This document shows positions 24,260 to 35,144 of a DNA stretch of 64,000 nt, one piece after another; positions within the stretch are counted from its first letter, which is position 1; each line of letters begins with the position of its first letter. Both the position numbers and the translations under genes were made by a program. The notes under the pieces are model-generated. The model worked only from the letters and a program-made list of their open reading frames with translations. It was not told where the DNA came from and ran no database searches. The stretch lies in the NCBI GenBank assembly GCA_023974075.1, contig JAMFTG010000672.1, positions 41,001-105,000 of the forward strand, given 5' to 3'. This stretch comes from Chaenocephalus aceratus. Its lineage: Eukaryota > Chordata > Actinopteri > Perciformes > Channichthyidae.

Positions 24260-24647
24260 GGGTGTTCTCAATGTCGAGGAGGCTGTGCTCCAGAGCCACT
24301 ATTTCAAGGATGCTACGTCATCGAGTGCCGCCGAAGGACTGTTCCAATGTCCAGGATACTTGGAATTCTACCGAGGCCGCGTCCCTTCGTTGCGGGAAAT
24401 GTTCAGGCTGCACATGTGCCTCCGCGGTCTTAAAATCCCCACAATGCTTTGCGCACGGACCAATTTCCAAATCTTTGGCGGAAATCGCGCTCCATTGAAG
24501 GCGGGGCCTCGCATATGACGCACACCTGTTAGCCTGTTCCACCACTCTTCGTTTTCCGGGGCTAGGAAGGATTCTTGTCTCGCTCTGGAAGAAGTGACTC
24601 GGAAGTAAGTCCTACCAAGGAAGCGTCCTCAACATTGAGAAACACCC
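24260..24647. mobile_element. MITE with TIR GGGTGTTTCTCAATGTYGAGG (~388 bp)
   Basis: Left GGGTGTTCTCAATGTCGAGG and right CCTCAACATTGAGAAACACC are inverted repeats. A truncated left part of the same family lies at 11560-11675. Non-coding; superfamily undetermined. The TIR style resembles the elements at 13853 and 44110. Confidence 0.65.
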
Positions 24648-25130
24648 AGAGACACACATACATGCACCCACTACGGCACGTAACAATATCGTTTTAATGT
24701 TATCTTTAACTTTATTAAACTTTAATCTTGAGTGAATGTGAGCTGTCCTGGTTTTTTCAATGTTACCCTACCCTTAAGTCTGTTGGGATTAATAAAGCAC
24801 ATCTTTATTTCAATAGCAATATTTCTTTCTATGTTGTTTTTTTTAATCGTTTAACCTTTTTTAGAATTATGGCATTTTTGCTACTATTATCTTTGTATTT
24901 CTGTTGTACCTAAATGTTCACTTTGTTTTATGGGGTTTTATATTGTTGCATCGACTCAGTTGTCTTGTGTCTTATCTGTCGGGGAGAAACCATTATTTAT
25001 TTCATTTATATTTCATACCTTTGACCTCCTTGTGTCTATTAACCGGATAACATGTTGTATTTTGTATTTTAAAGTTCTTAACAACAAATAATCTGAGGGA
25101 AATGTCTGTTTATTTCTAACTTGTGATGTT
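24648..25130. other. Non-coding stretch, no gene seen
   Basis: AT-rich. It may include degenerate sequence belonging to the L2 tail that follows. Nothing else recognised. Confidence 0.4.
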
Positions 25131-25199
25131 TTGTAAAGCACTTTGAGCTGCATGTGTTGTATGAACAGTGCTATATCAATAAGCTTTATTATTATTATC
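25131..25199 (+). mobile_element. L2-type LINE 3' tail
   Basis: TTGTAAAGCACTTTGAGCTG, then AACAGTGCTATATCAATAA and a short (ATT)n. This is the conserved L2-clade 3' end. Confidence 0.7.
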
Positions 25200-25337
25200 T
25201 TATTACGATCTGGCTTCATGTCATTAGCAGCATGCAGCGCAGGGACTGACTGCATAACAACAGTGTGTACAGAGGCTGAGGAGGCAGGCTGTTATGTGCC
25301 TGGGTGGGTCTGCAGTTATCTATACTAATGAACAAGG

Positions 25338-25340
<3 letters not shown>

Positions 25341-25377
<37 letters not shown>

Positions 25378-25440
25378 TGCATGTGGTGTGTGTGTGTGTG
25401 TGCGTGTACGTGCGTGTGTGCGTGCGTGCGTGCGTGTGTG
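25341..25440. repeat. (TG)n microsatellite, imperfect
   Basis: Pure TG first half, then CG-interrupted second half (CGTGCGTG). Confidence 0.95.
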
Positions 25441-25578
25441 GGGTGACAGAACAAAGTAGAGAGAAAGATGGAACGAGTCAGACCGAGATAGTGAAGGAAG
25501 AAGTAAAGACTGCACAAATCTACAGACATGAAACATTAAGAAGAAAGAGCACAAGCCAGCCCTTTTATTGAACTGCAG

Positions 25579-25616
25579 CCACACACACACACACACACAC
25601 CACACCACACACACAG
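25579..25616. repeat. (CA)n microsatellite
   Basis: About 19 CA units with two CACC interruptions. Confidence 0.9.
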
Positions 25617-25956
25617 ATTAATGCAGCTGGGCTCGGTGCTGAGAAGGAATACATCAACCTGCTCGTCTCCCGAAGAAAAATCAGACAAGAGAGAGTCCCC
25701 CGTCACGCATTGCATTAAAGAGGAGCATGGTGTTGTTGGAAAGGCCTGACGTTAGCATCGCACTGGGGTCTTTGACAAAAGGCCAAAGCGTTTTGGATTA
25801 TTGCAGAAAATAAGATCTGTGGCTAACATCTTATTATGATACTTACAAAGTGTATTTGGCAAGAGAATCTTCTCAAATGACCACTTAAATTATTGTTGAG
25901 GTGCAAATTCAAAAAAAGTGTTAACGTTAAGAAATAAAGGAGCACTAGTCCTGGGT

Positions 25957-25996
<40 letters not shown>

Positions 25997-26026
25997 TGTG
26001 GTGTGTGTGTGTGTGTTGTGTGTTTG
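25957..26026. repeat. (TG)n microsatellite
   Basis: TG units with three single-base slips (GTGG, TTG). Confidence 0.95.
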
Positions 26027-26030
26027 GTAC

Positions 26031-26140
26031 TGCTCTGTATGAATGAGGTGTGAACGGGTGAATGACTCGTCGTATGCAAAGCGCTTTGAGGAGTCGAAAA
26101 GACTGAATAAAGCGCTAAATAAGTACAGTCCATTTACCAT
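26031..26140 (+). mobile_element. LINE/SINE 3' tail fragment
   Basis: GAATGAGGTGTGAACGGGTG, then AAAGCGCTTTGAGGAGTC, GAATAAAGCGCTAAATAAGT and CAGTCCATTTACCATTTTG. This is a conserved fish retroposon tail, truncated at 5' by the TG run. Confidence 0.6.
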
Positions 26141-26717
26141 TTTGTTTTCAAGGTGATCATTTTTAGTCGTCTCCTCTCGACACGCCTTCTTTGAGACACA
26201 TACAAGCTGCTACATTCACATTTGGGGTACCGACATATTTGATCAGGTTGAGTAGAACGTTAAAATCTCTCGAGCTTGAGTTCACTACCAAAGTTATTTC
26301 AGAAATCTAACAAAAAGGAATTAAAACATTCGTGGTCTTCCCAACAAGGAAACCAGAAATGCTAAAATGCTAACTAGTTTCTTTTTCAGAGGCGTTAAGG
26401 TTCTCACTTGACTGTATTTAGTTTGATAAGATAATGTTTTTCCGATCACCAGGTCAATGCCGACATTCTTTTAATTGCTTACATTTCAAAGTTTAAAATT
26501 GCAGAGAAAAAGAACAATTGTCAAACATTTTGTCCTGAAGATTTGTTTTTGTTACCGTTTCAGAAGAAGACACCACAACTTTCAGAATAGATTTTTTATT
26601 TACTAACTAGAAAAATATAAGAACATGTGATGGGTCAGGACGGTGTTTGGTTTCTGTCACCAATAGTGATGCGAGTTAGATTTGGTTGGGATGGTAAGCA
26701 GTAGTAGTTATTGTTAT
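26141..26717. other. Non-coding stretch, no gene seen
   Basis: AT-rich; no repeats or coding potential recognised. Confidence 0.4.
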
Positions 26718-27453
26718 GCTGCGTTCACACCGGACGCCATGCGAATATTCGCATCACTCTAGTCGCTCGAGTTTCACCGCGGCTGCCAGCTGTGTTTACT
26801 CGCATCATTCAAACAAGACGCGCTGGCTCGGGAGCTACAACTACAAGAAAATGAACATATTTTACCGTGATTAAATTGTAATACACGTTTCTAAATGATG
26901 CCGAAGTAACAACATACTGATACCGGTTAGTGAAAACCATGAATTAATGCTTTGACAAGTCTGCAGACAGACGGCAGGCGAACAACCTTTTAAAATGCGT
27001 GTTTTCTGAATGGAGATCGGGTCGACCAGGCTAAGCTAACGCAGTATATGCTCCGACCGTCCACACTCACAACAACGGCCTACAGACATAAATAAACCAG
27101 CGACTGTATTCTCCATGACACAGACAGTCTGTGGTTTGTACTTGTTTCACTTTTGTCCAGTTTCTGAACAGATATGAGGAGCTGTGAGCTCTGAGGGCTA
27201 ACAGCTAACGGCTGATGTTTTCTGGTTGAACGTCAGTGACGGCAGGCTGAGATCCTCATCGCTGATTGGCTACCGCGAGATCGCGTCACGCGAATATGAG
27301 GCTCCAGTTGAAAAAATTGAACTCCAGCATTTGTCGCGGCCCGCTCAAATCGCCTCAATCGCGCCGCGGAATTCGCGTCCACCGCTTCATGCTCGCCGTC
27401 GGAGCGAATTTGCACTGATCCAATCATCGCATCGCGTCCGGTGTGAACGCAGC
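26718..27453. mobile_element. MITE with perfect 20-bp TIR GCTGCGTTCACACCGGACGC
   Basis: The 20-bp ends at 26718-26737 and 27434-27453 are exact inverted complements. The 736-bp interior has no transposase; short overlapping ORFs near 27226-27456 come from the GC-rich right arm. TIRs containing TTCACACCGG are hAT-like in style. No clear target duplication. Confidence 0.8.
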
Positions 27454-28245
27454 TAGTTGACGCTACTGGCCGAAAATATCTATATTTTGTGCATCCCTTG
27501 CGTTTACATTACATTATAACAAACTGGAGAACAGCAAGCTTTACATTAAGGTGTTATTACATCTCTATAATAATATGAACATAATACTGTATTCACTTTA
27601 CAGTAAGTTGTGTCCATTGCTGTATTCTGTGTGCAGAGAAAGAGATGCAGTATGCACAGAAAGTAGTGGATTGTGACTCATCCTCCCAGGGTATTTATAG
27701 ACGAAGGGACAAAACAGAGCAATAACCATTAAGGGCGGATGTCACAAAATGATAACTCTCATGGAAACACGGTGGTACTCTTCTGCCTCCAGAGAGTGGA
27801 GATGCATTCAACAGATAAAGAGAAAACAAGAGCCAGAGAACGAGCTCCAAAAACAACCAAAGAAGTCGTCTGCTTTGCTCATGCTATGCCAGGGTCTGGA
27901 AAAGACTCTTAAGATGGGGATTGTTGGAGTGTGAATGCTAAAGGGACGTGTGACGCTGCTGTACACACTGTAGTAAGAGCTGGCTTATCTTTAATCCACT
28001 TTATCCTGCCAGTGATATCGTCCTCTCTTTACACACGGCTTGAGAACAAAGGAGAGGGTGATTATGAGCTTTGCTTCATAGCTCAGTTCCTTCTTCACCA
28101 CAGAATCTCCCACATTCCTTTCTCAACAAGATAAGGCAACAATTTCAAATACATCGTTTATCTGAGCCGTCTCGAGTGACGTTTCCTGATCTGACAGTAC
28201 AACAACTTTTGTCCGTTGCCTCCATCACAAAAAACAACGATAAAT
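27454..28245. other. Non-coding stretch, no gene seen
   Basis: Small ORFs of 60-67 codons at 27749-28134 have no recognisable domain. It could include degraded Rex3 upstream sequence, but I see no clear match. Confidence 0.4.
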
Positions 28246-28985
28246 CTGTGAGGTTTAGAAAAAAATCTGAGGCCGTGGTTCTCAGCAGGAAACCGACGGA
28301 CTGTCCACTCCAAGTAGGGAATGAGTCCTTGCCCCAAGTGAAGGAGTTCAAGTATCTCGGGGTCTTGTTCTCGAGTGAGGGAACAATGGAGCGTGAGATG
28401 GGCCGGAGAGTCGGAGCAGCGGGAGCGGTACTGCAGTCGCTTTACCGTGGTGACGAAAAGAGAGCTGAGCCAGAAGGCAAAGCTCTCTGTCTACCGGGCC
28501 ATTTCCGTTCCTACCCTCACCTATGGTCATGAAGGATGGGTCATGACCGAAAGAACGAGATCGCGGATACAAGCGGCCGAGATGGGTTTCCTCCGCAGGG
28601 GGGCTGGCGTCTCCCTTAGAGATAAGGTGAGAAGTTCGGTCATCCGGGAGGGACTCGGAGTTGAGCCGCTCCTCCTTCGCGTCGAAAGGAGCCAGTTGAG
28701 GTGGTTCGGGCACCTAGTTAGGATGCCACCTGGGCGCCTCCCTAGGGAGGTGTTCCAGGCACGTCCAGCTGGGAGGAGACCGAGGGGTAGACCTAGGACC
28801 AGGTGGAGGGTTATATTCTTCTGGCCTGGGAGCGCCTTGGGACCCCCCAGTCAGAGCTGGTTGATGAGGGGAAAGGGACGTTTGGGGCTCTCTGCTGGAA
28901 CTGATACCCCGAGACCCGACCACGGATAAGCGGGAGAAGATGGATGGAGGGAGAAGATGGATGGAGGGAGAAGATGGATGGATGG
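28246..28985 (+). mobile_element. Rex3 (RTE-clade) non-LTR retrotransposon, 3' part
   Basis: Encodes the C-terminal portion of a Rex3 reverse transcriptase: KSEAVVLSRKP, VKEFKYLGVLF, then after a frameshift near 28440 SVYRAISVPTLTYGHE, RSRIQAAEMGFLRR, LRWFGHLVRMPPGRLPREVF and RRPRGRPRTRW. A further frame change follows the RTRW motif. The catalytic RT core and endonuclease are absent, a typical 5' truncation. The 3' end is the (GATGGATG)-type tail characteristic of Rex3 (28935-28985). Confidence 0.92.
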
Positions 28986-30021
28986 TTTAGAAAACATCTT
29001 AGTTTTGTGTTAAAGTGATAACTAGTTGTTTGTGCAGCTTCAAGCACACATCCTTATTTCCTTCTTCCACAACTTCTCTGTGGATCTGGGTTAGGAACAT
29101 GCGTCTACTTTAAACCAAATACATACTACCATGTCAAATGTAAAATCCCACAATGGCCTGGGGATTATCCAGAAAGAAGTGGACATTGTTTTGAAACATA
29201 AATATCGCTTTTCAGTTCATTTTTAATGCTGTGCATCATAAGTCCCTTTCAGCTCCATTGAGTTGGGATGGGGGAACTATCAGTGAGAAACCAGGTGTAC
29301 GAGAGGGGGGGAAATGATCCCTTTAAGTCCCTTTGAACTGCGCTATGGAAAGAGTTTGAATGGGAATGAATGGATTGCAGCGGGGACAGCACCCCATGGA
29401 CTTGAGCACCTATCTTAAGATACACACCTTTCCAATACAAAGAAAACCCTGAAATCTGGAGCCATTGTTCCTAAAAACCCAAACAGACGTGTGGACCGAA
29501 GCAACCTGACCATTTCCAGCCTTTTAATCCGCCTCCACCGTGTCTCCGAGGATTTACTGACTGCAGTGACCTCTGCCTTCAAGGTGAGCTCGGACCCTCC
29601 GAATACTGCACCTGTATTGCCTCAGAAGTAACTCAAAGTGTGATGAAAGGCTCTAAACTTCTTTCTACACGACTTCCTAAGCATTCAAATCCAGAGAACA
29701 CAGTTAGCAATGACCTGGTGAGACACATCTTTTTTACAACGGATGTCAGATGTACAGTAGGTCAAAAAAGTGGACTTACATTTGTTAGGTGGCCAGAAAA
29801 ATGACTTGTAATTAATTGGAAATGACGCTCTGTATGTGCTGGTTTGTTTTTGACATTATCCATAGATATATCAGTAATAAAGTGGATGTTAATTATTATA
29901 TTATTATTATTATTATTATTTATGTAGTGAAATCAAAATTTTGTCACAGTTTTACTGAAACCAACACGTATTTCCGCATATAATACAACTTCAGCTTTAG
30001 GGTGAAGATATCTAGGCCTGT

Positions 30022-30025
<4 letters not shown>
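28986..30025. other. Non-coding stretch with a small (TTA)n run
   Basis: No gene or element recognised apart from a short (ATT)n near 29893-29922. Confidence 0.45.
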
Positions 30026-30087
<62 letters not shown>

Positions 30088-30111
30088 TGTGCGTGTGCGT
30101 GTGCGTGTGTG
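30026..30111. repeat. (TG)n microsatellite
   Basis: TG run with CG steps at its right end. Confidence 0.95.
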
Positions 30112-30231
30112 CCAGTCCGATGACATTAGCCGTTCGTCAGCAGGGCATCCATTCAGAGAAGCACCACATTTGGTCTCCATGGATACCAGCTGTGCACCTG
30201 AGCAAAGTGGGATTCATTGTTTGAGGAGAGC

Positions 30232-30234
30232 GAG

Positions 30235-30301
<67 letters not shown>

Positions 30302-30313
30302 CGAGTGTGTGTG
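30232..30313. repeat. (TG)n microsatellite
   Basis: TG units with a single GG slip and a TTCGA interruption. Confidence 0.95.
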
Positions 30314-30324
30314 TAACGGACAAA

Positions 30325-30842
30325 ACAAAGAGCGTATTTTCTCCGCCGTCTTAGGTCTTTTGGGGCGAGCAGAGAAATTCTTCTGTCGTTCTTTACATCT
30401 GTGATCCTGTCCATTCTACAGAACTGCCATACTACCTGGTACAGCTTTAAAATCTAAACTGCTCCACCTGTTACAAATCTGCTCGATCATAACAACCGAG
30501 CGAGGCTGTCCAACCACATCATCTCCGACCCAAAGCATGTTCTGAACAGAGAGTATGAACTGCTTCCATCTGATCGGAGATACAGGGTCCCACCATGCAA
30601 TAAAGTCACACTGAAGCATCCTTAGTGCTCCAGTCAATCCTCTCAGTACACACAGAGCTGATCCCAGATCAGATGCACGCTGAAGGCTCTTTGAGCAGCT
30701 GTTCTCTCACTGATTGGGCTGTTATGTTAAAGTGTGTGTTTCATGTATTTGTGTCTGGATATGTGTCTATGTTGGTGTTGGACATGGAGCTGCTGTGACG
30801 CAAGTCACATTTCCGACTTGGTCTGACTAATAAAGTCATATC
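30325..30842 (+). mobile_element. LINE C-terminal remnant with 3' UTR
   Basis: Frame-broken translation shows ILLSFFTSVILSILQNCHT..W, then SDPKHVLNREYELLPSDRR and YRVPPCNK, the C-terminal pattern of a fish LINE ORF2. The 3' part ends CTAATAAAGTCATATCGTAT. Clade not assigned. Confidence 0.65.
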
Positions 30843-31102
30843 GTATGTGTGTGTTCTGTGAGGTCTTCCAAAGGTATATTGTGAAAAGACAGCTACATCT
30901 GCTGAGTTATGCACTAACATTACATTACAAGAAATGTTTCCAATATTTTTTTAACAAAAGACAAATGCCTCAATTTAAATCAAAGTAGCGTCTATTTCCT
31001 GCAATAGCGTCTTGTTGCTAAACAGCGACGTGCAGTCAGGGGAGGCAGAGCTGTCATACTCCAATGTAACGGGAAAACAACGAAAGAAAAACTAAATAGT
31101 AA

Positions 31103-31413
31103 TGTAACGTTCGCAAGGTGGAGTCGGAAACAGGCTTCTCGTTATTAGGCTTTAATAACAGATATTCTTACAGATGATCACAGGTACCGGTACATTGTGG
31201 GGGTTCTACCTCACACTTCCCACACTGACTTAACTCCTACCCCTACACATATATATATAGCCGTGTCTACGTCACAACTCCCCGCCCTCCCCCGTCCGCT
31301 CCCCCAACCACAGGCCCGCACCTCAACCAGCATCACTGTGCAGCTCTATGATTGGCAGAGAGACGGGGGATGCCTGAGTGACACACCTGAACATCCTATG
31401 CAGGATCGCTACA
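31103..31413 (-). repeat. 3' LTR of the TRIM-like element
   Basis: Read on the minus strand: starts TGTAGCGATCCTGC, has a TATA box (CTATATATATATG, 31249-31260), a later ATTAAA polyadenylation signal (31151-31156) and ends GCGAACGTTACA. Confidence 0.9.
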
Positions 31414-31915
31414 CTACCCCCCCACTACAAAGTTCCTCGCCCACGAGGAACAAATAAAACACAGCACAAACACTCCCCCCACCCTCTCCAGTACTCTGCA
31501 GGGACCAACCCACTGGCTGTCCACTGACACGCTGGTCTCCACGCTGTCCACTGACACGCTGGTCTCCACGCTGTCCACTGACACGCTGGTCTCCACACTG
31601 GTCTCCACACTGGTCTCCACGCTGGTCTCCACGCTGGTCTCCACGCTGTCCACTGACACGCTGGTCTCCACACTGGTCTCCACGCTGGTCTCCACGCTGG
31701 TCTCCACGCTGGTCTCCACGCTGTCCACTGACACGCTGGTCTCCCTGACACGCTGGTCTCCACGCTGGTCTCCACGCTGGTCTCCACGCTGTCTCCACGC
31801 TGTCTCCACGCTGTCCACTGACACGCTGGTCTCCACGCTGGTCTCCACGCTGGTCTCCATCTTCCTCTCCATCACTATTTTCTTGCTTCACTCCCATCTT
31901 GCTGAACTTTTCCAT
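31409..31915 (-). CDS. Repeat-dominated ORF inside the TRIM-like element
   Basis: 168 codons from an ATG 100 bases after the 5' LTR to just inside the 3' LTR. The first ~20 residues (MEKFSKMGVKQENSDGEEDG) are not repetitive and could be a remnant of a gag start. The rest is low-complexity Gly-Asp-Gln-Arg, Trp-Arg-Pro-Ala and Val-Ser-Gly-Gln-Arg repeats. The array has 11-, 12- and 15-bp units, so the frame slips between repeat registers, and other minus-strand frames are open too. Openness alone is therefore weak evidence for coding. No known domain. Confidence 0.25.
   Translation of the reverse strand: MEKFSKMGVKQENSDGEEDGDQRGDQRGDQRVSGQRGDSVETAWRPAWRPAWRPACQGDQRVSGQRGDQRGDQRGDQRGDQCGDQRVSGQRGDQRGDQRGDQCGDQCGDQRVSGQRGDQRVSGQRGDQRVSGQPVGWSLQSTGEGGGSVCAVFYLFLVGEELCSGGVV
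31414..31426 (-). promoter_or_regulatory. Polypurine tract
   Basis: On the minus strand AGTGGGGGGGTAG abuts the start of the 3' LTR, the expected position of the plus-strand DNA primer. Confidence 0.8.
31516..31858. repeat. Minisatellite of 12- and 15-bp units inside the TRIM-like element
   Basis: Mixed CTGGTCTCCACG (12 bp) and CTGTCCACTGACACG (15 bp) units, with a few 11-bp variants and one GGTCTCCCTGACACG junction. Confidence 0.9.
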
Positions 31916-31990
31916 CTCCGCTAGCTTACCGGCTAGCTCGTGACGCAGTTACGATCTCCCGTCAGGATAGACGTCCTCCGTTCGAAAATT

Positions 31991-32004
31991 CACTTCTGAC
32001 ACCA
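31991..32004 (-). promoter_or_regulatory. Primer-binding site, tRNA-Leu type
   Basis: TGGTGTCAGAAGTG on the minus strand lies one base inside the 5' LTR. It matches the complement of the 3' end of vertebrate tRNA-Leu (TGGTGTCAGGAGTGG) with one mismatch over 14 bases. Confidence 0.8.
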
Positions 32005-32005
32005 A

Positions 32006-32317
32006 TGTAACGTTCGCAAGGTGGAGTCGGAAACAGGCTTCTCGTTATTAGGCTTTAATAACAGATATTCTTACAGATGATCACAGGTACCGGTACATTG
32101 TGGGGGTTCTACCTCACACTTCCCACACTGACTAACTCCTCCTACCCCTACACATATATATATAGCCGTGTCTACGTCACAACTCCCCGCCCTCCCCCGT
32201 CCGCTCCCCCAACCACAGGCCCGCACCTCAACCAGCATCACTGTGCAGCTCTATGATTGGCAGAGAGACGGGGGATGCCTGAGTGACACCCTGAACATCC
32301 TATGCAGGATCGCTACA
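32006..32317 (-). repeat. 5' LTR of the TRIM-like element
   Basis: 312 bp, nearly identical to the left LTR. Visible differences are small indels near the CACACTGACT block and in the GAGTGACACCCTG block. Confidence 0.9.
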
Positions 32318-33076
32318 GTAATAATAATAACATGTCTCCACTCTGTGTTGTAAATGTGATTTATGTTTGATTCCAATCGCTTTTTATTGTCAAAATCAGG
32401 AAATTTGCAGAACTCCGCTACAACTACGGGTAGCGATGAGAAGTGAGGCGGGGACGAGCTCTGCCTCACCTCAGAATGCGTCACCCCACAGAAACTGGCT
32501 GGAAAGCGGCCCTAAGCGCATGCCTGCACCATCTCACTGCATGTCACCAATGTAATGTTTGTAGATCCCTTTATTACATTTATCCTCGCCATCCATAGTC
32601 TCTAAAGAACTTATTTCACGTATGATATTTAGGCTCGCTGGTCTCATCATACAACGGCAATGAAAAAAGCACCAGGGGAGGCGGCCATAACCTCTGCCGC
32701 ACTGCAGGGGGCGCACGTGAGCCCACAGGTTCTTGTTGCTACTGTTATTCCACGCAGAGACGGCAGACACGAACAACAAACTAGACTTTTGAAACTAGAG
32801 GGAGATCAGGAGGACTTTTACAAAAGAGTAATAGAGATTGTTGTCCAGAAGGAGAGCATGGACTTCATCTTCAAGTCAAGGTAAGACTTTGTAATGAAAA
32901 AGGGATCTTACTAAGAAAGAACAATCCAATGTTTAGATGTTGGGTATCCTTTTGTTGAACGGTCTGTTTAAAATGAATGGAAGCATCAGACTAAAAAAGC
33001 TTTTGAAAATAACCGAATATTTCGATTACGGTCAAAATATAATATTTGTAAATCTGAACCTCACCGCACGTCACTG

Positions 33077-34317
33077 CTTTTGAGCATGCCTGAGCCTTGA
33101 TGTTTGACCTAACAGTTTGGACTTGTTTCCAGTGTTAGGCCGTGTTGATACACTTGAGTACTTGGGCATTTTTAACAACATTATGAATGAAAACAAGGTA
33201 AGCATACTTTAGTTGTAATGCGGCTTGTTAAATATCTCCTGAAGGCCTAGATCTTATATTATCCACAAGCTAAACAAGTGTATCGCTATGTTCCGTGTCG
33301 TTCGGTCTGCTTTTCCTGGTTATCAAAGTCGCTAGCGGTTAGCTCACAGCTGCTAGGTCCCGTGTCAGATAAGCATTCATCTTAACATGGAACTGTTTTG
33401 GTTTGTTTTAAACACGAGGTCCGTTCGTCCCGGTGCTACCCAAGTCAGTGTCCTTACTACAGACTCCAGAGAATGACGTATGTTGACTTTGAATGGGTTT
33501 CACACGACATTGTTATCGTTGAAGCAGATTATATTTATTCCAAAACACACATCCCTCTCTCCAGTGACTCGGTGTAATTGCAGTCATTGTTCTGCTTCAG
33601 TAATCGAGCTGTGTGCGGGCATCAACGTGACGTGAAAAGTACGGGCTCTCGGTTCCTCTTCTCCGGAGGTAATTTAATTCACAGTGAACCTCTGTCCCCA
33701 CGCCTCAGATAATCCAGTTGTTTGGACGCTTCCTTCCACCCAATGCGTGGTGTCCGTACGTAGTTTTGGGAGACATCAAATGAAAAGGTGAAGCCACCAA
33801 TGAAGAGAGAAATCAGGAGTATTTCAGGAGCTGTGTGACGGGAGAGGACACGGATAGTGATTGTGACACTTGAGATCAAAGCTACTTGTTAGTGTGCCTG
33901 TGCTTTTTGTTTGCTGAATGATTTCCTGACTAGTCCAAAGATCTTGAGGAGAAATACTAGAGAAACAGCGAGAGAGGAGACGGGTAAGCATGCTGTATTG
34001 GCTTTGTCTAATTCAAATCAAAAGGGGAAGCTTTTGATTTTCAATTATTGGTTTTGTGTGGCCAACTTTCATTTTGAGTGATACCGTTCTCTCTGGTATT
34101 GAAAGCCTGTCTCATCGTCGTGCAGCTTCCAGCCTGGATCCGTTGCAAACGATGAGTGTTTGCTTTAGTCTGGAAGATCCTGTCTTCTAATGTCAGAGTA
34201 CAGAAACACGTCCCTTTGCTCTCTGGAGTTCATGTCATCATTTCACCATCACTTTGATCCAGACTGAAAAACACTCAAGAACTTCTCGGTAGATTTGAGT
34301 AAAATATGGTACAAATG
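33077..34317. other. Non-coding stretch, no gene seen
   Basis: No recognised element or gene. Small ORFs near 33679-33879 lack domains. Confidence 0.4.
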
Positions 34318-34701
34318 TTCATGACCCAAAGAACGAGATCGCGGATACAAGCGGCCGAGATGGGTTTTCTCCGCAGGGTGGCTGGTGTCTCTCTTAGGGA
34401 TAAGGTGAGAAGTTCGGACATCCGGGAGGGACTCGGAGTTGAAGCCAGTTGAGGTGGTTCGGGCACCTAGTAAGGATGCCACCTGGGCGCCTCCCTAGGG
34501 AGGTGTTCCAGGCACGTCCAGCTGGGAAGAGACCAAGGGGTAGACCTAGGACCAGGTGGAGGGATATATCTCTTCTCTGGCCTGGGAGCGCCTTGGGACC
34601 CCCCAGTCAGAGCTGGTTGATGAGGGGAAAGGAACGTTTGGGGCTCTCTGCTGGAACTGATACCCCCGACCCGACCACGGATAAGCGGGAGAAGATGGAT
34701 G
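34318..34701 (+). mobile_element. Rex3 3' fragment, second copy
   Basis: Encodes RSRIQAAEMGFLRR, SLRDKVRSS, LRWFGHLVRMPPGRLPREVF and RPRGRPRTRWRDI with an internal deletion removing part of the VEPLLL..ERSQ segment. It ends GATAAGCGGGAGAAGATGGA with almost no GATG tail. Strongly 5'-truncated and non-functional. Confidence 0.9.
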
Positions 34702-35144
34702 TTCATGATCCCTGGATGACGAGTCCTGCAGATGTTTGGCGATCCCCTGACTTTTCATCATACGGTTAAAATTGTCTCAGAATTAATTGAATCAACTTTT
34801 GAAAAAGCCCTCAACTAAACATTTAGTTGAGTTTACAACCAAATACCAGAGGTTGGATAAAGTCAAGTCATCATGTCGTAAACCAATGGTTGGAGTGTGG
34901 CGTTTTGGTTTCAGCCACATTGTTTTTTGATGGAGATAACATTTGTACAAGAGAATAAAGCAAAGAAGTTGCAGGACGAGGAAATACTGCCACCATCCAA
35001 CCCTATTCATTACAAAGAAGCCACGCCCTCATGCACACGGTCTATTTTACTTAATAAAAGGCAGTTTCTGAACTGATCATTTTATTCTCAAAGCTTAAGA
35101 GAATGGTGACATTTACCCCAGAAAGTCAACATACCAACACCAAT
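34702..35144. other. Non-coding stretch, no gene seen
   Basis: AT-rich; nothing recognised. Confidence 0.4.

Larger units (their letters stand above)
31103..32317 (-). mobile_element. Complete non-autonomous LTR retrotransposon (TRIM-like), 1215 bp
   Basis: Two LTRs of 311 and 312 bp differ by only a few small indels and are bounded by 4-bp direct repeats GTAA (31099-31102 and 32318-32321). Polarity is set by the primer site beside the right LTR and the polypurine tract beside the left LTR, so the element reads on the minus strand. The ~592-bp interior has no gag, protease, RT or integrase; it holds a short leader and a tandem array. Movement would need enzymes from an autonomous relative. 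LTR similarity implies recent insertion. Confidence 0.9.
31023..33076. mobile_element. ~835-bp MITE interrupted by an LTR element
   Basis: Ends CAGCGACGTGCAGTCAGG (31023 on) and CCTCACCGCACGTCACTG (to 33076) are inverted repeats with few mismatches. Removing the LTR element and one target copy leaves about 835 bp. The first 80 bp lie left of the insertion. No transposase ORF. Superfamily not assigned. Confidence 0.6.

Noticed and set aside
27226..27456. Overlapping short ORFs on both strands
   Set aside because: They lie in the GC-rich right arm of a MITE and show no transposase motif.
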